7,139 bases of DNA from Pseudomonadota bacterium (lineage in GTDB: Bacteria; Pseudomonadota; Alphaproteobacteria; UBA9655): positions 1 through 7,139 of the forward strand of contig JAKBAL010000114.1 in the NCBI GenBank assembly GCA_021809225.1, written 5' to 3'. The notes beneath the pieces are model-generated. The model saw nothing but the letters and a program-made list of their open reading frames with translations, was not told the DNA's origin and ran no database searches. Both the position numbers and the translations under genes were made by a program. Positions 1 to 7,139 of this stretch are shown here, piece after piece. The first letter of the stretch is position 1; every line of letters starts with the position of its first letter.

Positions 1-88
1 TTGCCTTACTGCATATCAACTGAGAGAAAATAAACCCAATATGAAATTTTACTCACCTGAGCTTATCCAAAGTTGAGGTTAATTTAGA

Positions 89-277
89 ATGTTTTCATCA
101 AAGTCTTCCTTAGCAAGCTGGTTAATGTTGGTTTTCTTTGGTATATCTCGCCTCAATCTCCCATTGGTATTTGTCGACTGGTTAATTCAAGCCTCTGTCC
201 AGCTCCTTTTTGGATTAATTTTCTATCCTTTACTTGTCTTAAGACACAAAACCTGTCCGTTTTTTCTCACTCAATAA
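89..277 (+). CDS. Doubtful small hydrophobic protein, 62 residues
   Basis: I do not recognise this ORF. It would encode 62 residues with one or two hydrophobic stretches (about residues 9-19 and 24-52) and a short basic, cysteine-containing tail, so a small membrane peptide is conceivable. A GAGG sits 10 bases before the ATG, which is a weak ribosome binding site. The same frame is open from base 2 to a TGA at 74-76 and is then closed again by a TAA at 80-82. The ORF could therefore be a remnant downstream of an upstream gene's end rather than an independent gene. The surroundings are AT-rich and offer no functional context. A chance ORF or a degraded gene is at least as likely as a real one. 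Confidence 0.25.
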   Translation: MFSSKSSLASWLMLVFFGISRLNLPLVFVDWLIQASVQLLFGLIFYPLLVLRHKTCPFFLTQ

Positions 278-350
278 AATCTGTACTATAAAAAACTACA
301 AAATTACCCTATTTCTTTAAAATAAGACTCTCTTGGCTGTTTTAAAATAA

Positions 351-390
351 GGACATTTCTAAATTGCAGAATCGGACATTATCAAATTGC
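351..390. repeat. Pair of 17-bp direct repeats, 23 bp apart
   Basis: The segments 351-367 and 374-390 both begin GGACATT and end AAATTGC. They match at 14 of 17 positions and differ only in the three central bases. A spacing of 23 bp places them about two helical turns apart, which would suit binding by one protein to two sites. Multiple short repeats of this kind occur near the ends of some insertion sequences, for example the IS21 family, but no transposase gene is visible here. A remnant of an insertion-sequence end is an inference only. Confidence 0.45.
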
Positions 391-515
391 GCTTACATAA
401 CCTCAGTTCGGCGTAAGAAATTAAGAAAGCTTTAGAAACCAGTGGATCGTGAGTGCGTCTACACCACGAACTCAGGTTTATCTATTGGTATAAACATTGA
501 GCTATTAAGAGACGT

Positions 516-550
516 GGAGGAGCTTTGTTTTGTTGTTTTCAGGCTCCCCC
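516..550 (-). terminator. Possible terminator hairpin after the DUF3309-type gene
   Basis: The arms at 516-523 (GGAGGAGC) and 543-550 (GCTCCCCC) pair at 7 of 8 positions around a 19-base loop. The hairpin lies about 20 bases past the stop of the leftward gene that ends at 570. No clear U-run follows on the minus strand and the loop is large, so it is a weak candidate for an intrinsic terminator. It may only be a structured RNA 3' end. Confidence 0.3.
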
Positions 551-569
551 GTTGGTTATACTCGTATAA

Positions 570-722
570 TTATATCCGTCCTAAAAGGAACAATATAAGA
601 AGAATAATAAGAATAAAGCCGAGGATTCCACTGGGACCGTATCCCCAGCTGCGACTATGTCCCCATGTTGGCAAAGCGCCAATCAAAAGAATTACTAAAA
701 TAATTAAAAGAATCGTTCCCAT
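570..722 (-). CDS. DUF3309-type small membrane protein, 50 residues
   Basis: This 50-residue peptide is almost entirely hydrophobic. A first membrane segment (about residues 3-17) is followed by a short loop with the signature LPTWGHSRSWGYGPSG (residues 17-32) and a second membrane segment (about 33-48). Two hydrophobic helices joined by a Trp/Gly/His-rich loop of this kind are typical, as I recall it, of the DUF3309 family, which is frequent in Proteobacteria and has no known function. An upstream in-frame ATG at 752 exists, but the ATG at 722 is preferred. AGGAG lies 8 bases before it, and it gives the usual family length and N-terminus (MGTILLIIL). The gene follows the 103-residue gene on the same strand after 86 bases. 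Co-transcription is possible but not shown. Confidence 0.8.
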   Translation of the reverse strand: MGTILLIILVILLIGALPTWGHSRSWGYGPSGILGFILIILLILFLLGRI

Positions 723-808
723 AAGTAGATCTCCTATTTTATTGTTTATCAAAGAGGCTTTTTTTACCCTTTTTTAGTGACTCGTAACGCATGTATTTTT
801 TCAAAAAC

Positions 809-1120
809 TTATTTTTTTGAAGGCTCACTCGTTTCGGGTTCCTTAATCTTGTGGCAAGTGACTTTAATTCTGACCATTTTTCCATTAGCTCTGAGGTCGT
901 AGTACATTTCTCCACTTTTGATTTGGTTTCCAATAGACTTTATTTCAAAATTGGGATCATTAATAACGGCTTGAAGCGTTGGGTCTGTTGAAGATGGCTC
1001 TTTCAATGTAAATTCTTTGTTACCTTCTCTTGCTTTTCCTTCTTGTTGAACAAGACTCTTAATGTCTTGTGGCTTAAAGTTTTCTAAACGTATGTGAGTT
1101 TCTGAGCTGTGAGCCGTCAT
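809..1120 (-). CDS. Hypothetical protein, 103 residues
   Basis: I do not recognise this protein. It is hydrophilic and charged, with no signal peptide or membrane segment, so it should be cytosolic. Residues 1-50 are polar. Residues about 49-90 look like a small compact unit with alternating hydrophobic residues and could form a few beta strands, including the stretch KMVRIKVTCHKI. The C-terminus is a Lys/Glu/Ser/Pro-rich tail. The start is well supported: a GGGGAG ribosome binding site lies 8 bases before the ATG. It lies 103 bases downstream of ctaE on the same strand and upstream of the DUF3309-type gene. This position alone does not tie it to the oxidase. That it is a real gene is likely; its function is unknown. 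Confidence 0.65.
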   Translation of the reverse strand: MTAHSSETHIRLENFKPQDIKSLVQQEGKAREGNKEFTLKEPSSTDPTLQAVINDPNFEIKSIGNQIKSGEMYYDLRANGKMVRIKVTCHKIKEPETSEPSKK

Positions 1121-1223
1121 TATCTAATCTCCCCTTCTTAAACGCAGAAGTTTGCGTGTATGTCGTATTTTAGGAAAAGAAGGTTAATTTTTAGTAAAAA
1201 CTTGAAATGATTGGTAACGTTGA

Positions 1224-2033
1224 CTAAAGTCCTGATCCCCACCAGTAAATGCTGACAAAAAGAAAGAGCCAGACCACATCCACAAAATGCCAATACCAGG
1301 CGGCGGCTTCAAAGCCGACGTTCCGATCGGGCGTAAATTGGCCAAGGCGAGCTCGGAACCAACAGACTATTAAGAAAAGAGTTCCAACAATAACGTGAGC
1401 TCCATGAAAGCCGGTTGCCATATAAAAGGTGGATGGATAAATGCCTTCCTTAAACCCAAAAGTAGCATGGGCGTACTCATAGGCTTGGACACAAGTGAAA
1501 GTAAGGCCTAAAAACACGGTGGCCCCAATTCCTTTTAAAACGTCTTTTGTATGGTTCTCTAAGAGAGCATGATGTGCCCAGGTAATGGTGGTTCCTGAAA
1601 GTAAAAGGATCAGCGTATTAAAATAAGGGTAATCAAAAGGATCGAGGGGGTGGATTCCTTTAGGAGGCCAAACTCCTCCCATTGTTTCTGTCGGAAAAAG
1701 GCTTGCGTTAAAAAAAGCCCAAAAGAACGCTACGAAAAACATGACTTCTGAAGTAATAAAAAGAGCCATCCCCGCTCGCAGCCCAAATTGAACGGGTCGG
1801 GTATAAATTTCCCTATCTTCTGATTCTAATATAACATCTCGCCACCATCCAACCATTGTAAAAAGCACAATAGCAAGACCCATCAGCAGAACGTAAAACC
1901 CATGATGGTGCATCAAAAGAACGAGCCCTATTGCTGATACAAAGGCTCCGATTGATCCTACGAAAGGCCAAGGGCTAGGATTTACAAGATGAAAGGGGTG
2001 AGTTTTGTTATTCGTCATGGTGGTTATGCTCAT
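1224..2033 (-). CDS. ctaE: Cytochrome c oxidase subunit III
   Basis: Subunit III of the aa3-type cytochrome c oxidase, an inner-membrane protein that stabilises the catalytic core and supports proton uptake. At 269 residues it has the normal bacterial and mitochondrial length, with seven predicted membrane helices. Family landmarks are the N-terminal HPFHLVNPSPWP (residues 12-23), the stretch SEVMFFVAFFWAFFNASL (95-112) with the conserved membrane Glu96, the FHGAHVIVGT block (209-218), and the C-terminal WYWHFVDVVWLFLF (246-259). The ATG at 2033 is preferred over an internal ATG at 2018 because GAGG lies 7 bases before it, while the internal ATG has no such site. In many alphaproteobacteria ctaE closes the cta operon. 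Here it stands apart, on the opposite strand to ctaCDB, with yejA between them. Its upstream flank is a palindromic element that begins 16 bases before the start codon, so its promoter must lie in or beyond that element. Confidence 0.97.
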   Translation of the reverse strand: MSITTMTNNKTHPFHLVNPSPWPFVGSIGAFVSAIGLVLLMHHHGFYVLLMGLAIVLFTMVGWWRDVILESEDREIYTRPVQFGLRAGMALFITSEVMFFVAFFWAFFNASLFPTETMGGVWPPKGIHPLDPFDYPYFNTLILLLSGTTITWAHHALLENHTKDVLKGIGATVFLGLTFTCVQAYEYAHATFGFKEGIYPSTFYMATGFHGAHVIVGTLFLIVCWFRARLGQFTPDRNVGFEAAAWYWHFVDVVWLFLFVSIYWWGSGL

Positions 2034-2049
2034 CTAATAACCTCTAAAA

Positions 2050-2291
2050 AATTCGTCATCCCGGAATTTAGAAAATCTTAGCGAAGCGTAAGCTGAGCGT
2101 TAGATTTTTTTAATATCCGGGACCCAGGAAATTCTTTGAAGCAGATATATTTCAGAAAATAGTATAAGGCAAAAACCAAACAAAATGGAAATATTTTTAT
2201 TAATTCAAGCATTTTTCTGGGTCCCGGATACTAAAAACCCTAATGCTCACAAGAGTTCGCAAAGGGTTTCTAAGTCCCGGGATGACGAATT
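2050..2291. repeat. Composite palindromic element (MITE-like), 242 bp
   Basis: The element is bounded by 15-bp perfect terminal inverted repeats, AATTCGTCATCCCGG at 2050-2064 and its complement at 2277-2291. A second perfect inverted pair of 13 bp (ATCCGGGACCCAG, 2115-2127 and 2217-2229) marks the inner edges of two units. Each unit is itself a palindrome: 2060-2121 has an internal AAAATCT/AGATTTT stem, and 2223-2281 has an internal AAACCCT/AGGGTTT stem. The two units are inverted copies with diverged loops, flanking about 90 bp of AT-rich DNA with no ORF of note. No target-site duplication is evident. Units that open with CGTCATCCCGG and close with CCGGGACCCAG resemble dispersed palindromic repeats of Rickettsiales and related genomes; that comparison is from memory. 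It lies between the yejA stop and the ctaE start and probably also ends yejA transcripts. Confidence 0.85.
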
Positions 2292-2306
2292 GGAGAAAGA
2301 TATCCC

Positions 2307-4103
2307 CTATTTCCCCTCTTTTGCCCATAAGGTATGAATGCTGGGCAGCCCTGTGGGCCCCAAGGGAGGATGTTCTACCTTATTCCAATAGGCCACATAA
2401 TCTTTGCTGCGATGGCCAAGGGGAATTACATAATGTCCCGACAAAAGAACGCGATCAAGAGCTTTAACTGCGGCCACCAATTCTTCCCGTTCCTTAGCGC
2501 TGGTAATTGTATTGCAGAGGGTATCCACAACGGGGTTTTTGATCCCCGGATAATTCCGCGTTCCCGGCTCATCAGCTGCTTTTGAACTCCAATAAAAAGC
2601 TTGCTCTTGTCCCGGTGACATGGAGTGACCCCAGAAATGCATGATCATATCAAAGTCCATATTCACACGGCGGTTTTCATATTGGGCGGCATCTGTCGTA
2701 CGGACGTTTGCAGTGATTCCGAGTGGCTTTAAATTACGGGCGAGTGCAAGGGCTACCTTTTCATTCTCTGGCAAATTCAAAAGAATTTCAAAGGTAAAGG
2801 GCTTTCCCGTCTTTTCATTAACGAGCTTGCCTCCCTTGGTAACCCAGCCAGCTTCTTTCAAAAGCTCTCGTGCGATTTTTAGATTTTCTCGACTTCCCTT
2901 TTCAAAGGTGGGGAGAGTATAAGGTTTTTCGAAAACCTCAGTTGGCAGTTGCGCCCGGAAAGGCTCGAGAAGAGCCAATTCTTGGCCCTCAGGAAGGCCT
3001 TTGGCGGCAAGCTCCGTATTATCAAAGAAGCTTGTGGTACGCGTGTGGGCACCATGGGACATTGTCTTATTCAGCCAATCAGCATCAAAGGCATAGGCGA
3101 ATGCTCGCCGAACACGGGGGTCTTGGAAAATGTCTCGCCGGGTATTGAAGACAAAGGCTTGCATTCCGACTTGGTGTTGGTGAGGGATTTCAATACACTG
3201 AACAAGGCCTTTTTGAGCCGCAGGGAACTTATATTTTTCTGCCCATTTTCCAGGATCTGATTCTTCCCGCATATGCACCTCGCCTGCCTTAAAGGCTTCA
3301 AAAGCAACGGTTGCATTCTTATAATAATCAAAGCGAAGGGTGTCGAAATTGTAAGAGCCCTTGTTGACGGGAAGATTAGCACCCCAATAATTCGGGTCCC
3401 TCTTATAAATGATGCACCGTCCAGGCTCAACTTTTGCAATTTTATAAGGTCCGCTGGTCAGGAGGGGGGTAAGACCTGTTTTCTCAAAATCTTTTCCCTT
3501 AAGGTCATGCTCTGCGATAAGAGCCATGGTGCCCATGATAAGGGGTATTTCAGCGTCATACTTTCCGTCTACCTTCTTAAAGGTGAATTTGACTTTATGG
3601 TCATCCAAGACCTCAACTTTTTCAACCTTTTTATAAGTCATTTGTTGGTTGGGTGTGCCGTGCTCTAAAAAGGTGTGATAGGAAAAAGCGACGTCCTTTG
3701 CTGTAATGGGGATCCCGTCCTGCCATTTGGCCTTTGGATTGATGGTAAAGGTAATCCAAGAACGATCGGGCGCGATTTCAAGGCTTTCTGCAACTCGTCC
3801 ATACAGGCTGAAAGGCTCATCAGGAGAGCGTGCAAGGAGGCTTTCAAACAAGGCGTCCCGAATACCAGCAGGGGCGGTTCCTTTAAGAATAAACGGATTG
3901 AGGGTGTCATAGGTTCCCACAATCGCAAGTTTCAACTCACCACCCTTTGGGGCATCGGGATTGACAACGTCAAAATGGGTGAAATTGGGGGGGTACTTAA
4001 GGCCGCCGTGCATGGCAATGCCATGTTGTTCTTTAGCTTGGAGGGGGGTTGTAAATGTAAGAAGAAAGGCACTGATTAACATAAATGAATGGATTTTTTT
4101 CAT
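2307..4103 (-). CDS. yejA: YejA-like periplasmic oligopeptide-binding protein
   Basis: A 598-residue ABC-transporter solute-binding protein of the SBP_bac_5 type, closest by eye to E. coli YejA, which captures peptides in the periplasm for the YejBEF permease. Residues 1-23 are a Sec signal peptide: basic MKK, a hydrophobic core, then cleavage after LQA. There is no lipobox cysteine, so the protein should be soluble. YejA-like landmarks are FDVVNPDAPKGG (44-55), SGPYKI (217-222), YWGANLPVNKG (239-249), YNFDTLRFDYY (251-261), VAFEAFKAGE (266-275) and the SBP_bac_5 block DPRVRRAFAYAFD (328-340). AGGTG lies 6 bases before the ATG, which supports the start. The usual partners yejB, yejE and yejF are not in the window; ctaE follows downstream and ctaC is divergent. 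It may serve a permease encoded elsewhere. The family assignment is firm and the exact substrate is inferred. Confidence 0.9.
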   Translation of the reverse strand: MKKIHSFMLISAFLLTFTTPLQAKEQHGIAMHGGLKYPPNFTHFDVVNPDAPKGGELKLAIVGTYDTLNPFILKGTAPAGIRDALFESLLARSPDEPFSLYGRVAESLEIAPDRSWITFTINPKAKWQDGIPITAKDVAFSYHTFLEHGTPNQQMTYKKVEKVEVLDDHKVKFTFKKVDGKYDAEIPLIMGTMALIAEHDLKGKDFEKTGLTPLLTSGPYKIAKVEPGRCIIYKRDPNYWGANLPVNKGSYNFDTLRFDYYKNATVAFEAFKAGEVHMREESDPGKWAEKYKFPAAQKGLVQCIEIPHQHQVGMQAFVFNTRRDIFQDPRVRRAFAYAFDADWLNKTMSHGAHTRTTSFFDNTELAAKGLPEGQELALLEPFRAQLPTEVFEKPYTLPTFEKGSRENLKIARELLKEAGWVTKGGKLVNEKTGKPFTFEILLNLPENEKVALALARNLKPLGITANVRTTDAAQYENRRVNMDFDMIMHFWGHSMSPGQEQAFYWSSKAADEPGTRNYPGIKNPVVDTLCNTITSAKEREELVAAVKALDRVLLSGHYVIPLGHRSKDYVAYWNKVEHPPLGPTGLPSIHTLWAKEGK

Positions 4104-4229
4104 GGTAGCACCTAATTATAACGGGTAAACTTACCAAACAGCTCTATCATATTTACAAGAAAATGCAACTCTTGTTGATGAAGACTCTTGAGAAAGAAAC
4201 TTGCCTCTGCGTATGATACCAGGAAAATA
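4104..4229. promoter_or_regulatory. Divergent promoter region between yejA and ctaC
   Basis: These 126 bases must carry the leftward yejA promoter and the rightward ctaCDB promoter. A short perfect inverted repeat, GGTAAACTTACC at 4124-4135, lies near the yejA start and could be an operator. For ctaC, TTGAGA (4188-4193) and TATGAT (4212-4217) stand 18 bases apart and resemble a sigma-70 promoter, but the transcript would start only about 6 bases before the ATG and would lose most of its ribosome binding site. No assignment is certain. Confidence 0.3.
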
Positions 4230-6637
<2,408 letters not shown>

Positions 6638-6638
6638 C

Positions 6639-7139
6639 ATGTCAATTTCTAACTCATTGAAAATAGTATGTTTTTCTGGATTTCTTCGTCTCTACGCTCC
6701 TCGAAATGACGGTTGGGCGGATCGTCATTGCGAGGTTCCAAAGGAGCCGAAACAATCGAGCGCTATTGAAGATACAAATGTCTTTGTGGTTTCTCCACCC
6801 CAATCCTTAGCAACAGTCGAGGACTACTGGCAACTCTTGAAGCCGCGGGTTATGTCCTTGGTGGTTTTTACAGGGATTGTGGGGCTATTGCTGGCGCCGG
6901 GGCCTATTCACCCTGTGATTGCCATAGCCGCGATTTTGTGTATTGCCGTGGGGAGCGGTGCAGCAGGCGCCATTAACATGTGGTATGAACGGGATATCGA
7001 TGGTTTGATGGATCGGACAAAAGATCGGCCTATCCCTCAAGGGAGGATCCAAGCCGGAGAAGCCCTGGGATTTGGGCTGACCCTTGCCATTGGTTCTGTC
7101 ATTGTGATGTATACCCTTGTCAATTTTTGGGCAGCGTTT
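6639..7139 (+). CDS. ctaB: Heme O synthase (protoheme IX farnesyltransferase), 3' end outside window
   Basis: An inner-membrane UbiA-family prenyltransferase that joins a farnesyl group to heme B to make heme O, the step before heme A for the oxidase encoded next to it. The frame is open from the ATG at 6639 for 167 codons to the window edge. The conserved body starts near residue 60 ([20 protein letters not shown]), followed by a first helix and the Asp-rich active-site stretch [19 protein letters not shown] (113-131). Residues about 13-40 are encoded by a palindromic repeat, which makes the N-terminus tens of residues longer than I expect for the family. The start is uncertain. The ATG one base after the ctaD stop has no clear ribosome binding site and would rely on coupling to ctaD. 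An in-frame GTG at 6786 would leave the repeat untranslated in the leader, but it also lacks a good site. The catalytic assignment is firm. Confidence 0.93.
   Translation, partial: MSISNSLKIVCFSGFLRLYAPRNDGWADRHCEVPKEPKQSSAIEDTNVFVVSPPQSLATVEDYWQLLKPRVMSLVVFTGIVGLLLAPGPIHPVIAIAAILCIAVGSGAAGAINMWYERDIDGLMDRTKDRPIPQGRIQAGEALGFGLTLAIGSVIVMYTLVNFWAAF
6676..6757. repeat. Palindromic repeat within the ctaB reading frame
   Basis: The arms CCTCGAAATGACG (6699-6711) and CGTCATTGCGAGG (6723-6735) pair at 12 of 13 positions around an 11-base loop. The outer parts continue the symmetry less perfectly: GGATTTCTTCG near 6678-6688 faces the complement of CGAAACAATC at 6748-6757. The left half resembles a widespread dispersed repeat of the type GGATTGCTTCG...CTCCTCGCAATGACG, and the right half is the same type inverted; this comparison is from memory. 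In the ctaB frame it contains no stop and encodes about residues 13-40, starting [13 protein letters not shown]. It is a different repeat family from the element at 2050-2291. Confidence 0.85.

Larger units (their letters stand above)
278..569. other. Gene-poor AT-rich spacer
   Basis: This spacer separates the doubtful left ORF from the end of the leftward DUF3309-type gene. I see no convincing gene in it. The rightward ORF that starts at 442 runs antisense through the DUF3309-type gene and gives a low-complexity Ile/Arg/Lys/Pro product, so it is a shadow. The spacer contains a pair of 17-bp direct repeats (351-390), a small inverted repeat around 477-496 and a larger hairpin (516-550). Confidence 0.6.

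Noticed and set aside
442..777. Rightward 111-residue ORF
   Set aside because: It is antisense to the better supported DUF3309-type gene, has no good ribosome binding site, and gives a low-complexity Ile/Arg/Lys/Pro product typical of a shadow frame.
800..821. AT-only hairpin at the end of the 103-residue gene as a terminator
   Set aside because: The 8-bp stem is nearly all A-T, and on the minus strand it is followed by A residues rather than a U-run.
739..933. Leftward 64-residue ORF rich in Lys and Ser
   Set aside because: It overlaps the end of the 103-residue gene in another frame and has no ribosome binding site or recognisable content.
1143..1158. Small ACGCA/TGCGT hairpin between ctaE and the 103-residue gene
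   Set aside because: A 5-bp stem with no U-run is too weak to call as a terminator or regulatory element.
2243..2467. Rightward ORF starting inside the palindromic element
   Set aside because: It runs from the repeat into the antisense strand of yejA, and its product matches no family I know.
3071..4079. Several ORFs of 68-134 residues on both strands inside yejA
   Set aside because: They overlap a full-length gene with clear family motifs and a signal peptide, so they are shadows.
4115..4120. Perfect TATAAT on the minus strand upstream of yejA
   Set aside because: It lies just before the yejA ribosome binding site, so transcription would start at or past that site; no matching -35 box is visible either.

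Overview
The window looks like chromosomal DNA of an alphaproteobacterium, probably a host-associated one of the Rickettsiales/Holosporales kind. The grounds are the mitochondrial-type (A-family) cytochrome c oxidase proteins, the AT-rich spacers, and two palindromic repeat elements of the sort common in those genomes. One of these elements appears to lie inside a coding sequence. The order is inferred from these features and from memory of the families; no search was run.

Layout from left to right. Positions 1-569 are AT-rich and gene-poor. They hold one doubtful 62-residue hydrophobic ORF, a pair of 17-bp direct repeats and a hairpin. A leftward cluster follows, read from right to left: ctaE (oxidase subunit III, 1224-2033), a 103-residue protein of unknown function (809-1120) and a 50-residue DUF3309-type membrane peptide (570-722). 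A 242-bp composite palindromic element (2050-2291) fills the gap between ctaE and the next leftward gene. That gene is a yejA-like periplasmic peptide-binding protein (2307-4103). A 126-bp divergent spacer separates yejA from the rightward operon ctaC-ctaD-ctaB (subunit II, subunit I, heme O synthase), and ctaB runs off the right end.

The four cta genes serve one pathway. CtaB farnesylates heme B to heme O, the precursor of heme A. CtaD holds heme a, heme a3 and CuB; CtaC holds CuA and takes electrons from cytochrome c; CtaE completes the core. All metal ligands and proton-path residues checked in CtaC and CtaD are present, so the enzyme should be functional. ctaE is detached from the ctaCDB operon, inverted, and separated from it by yejA. 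No ctaG lies in the window.

The most interesting point is at the start of ctaB. The frame is open from an ATG one base after the ctaD stop, but about 82 bp of it (6676-6757) is a palindromic repeat translated in frame into roughly residues 13-40. This recalls the Rickettsia palindromic elements that insert into protein-coding genes.
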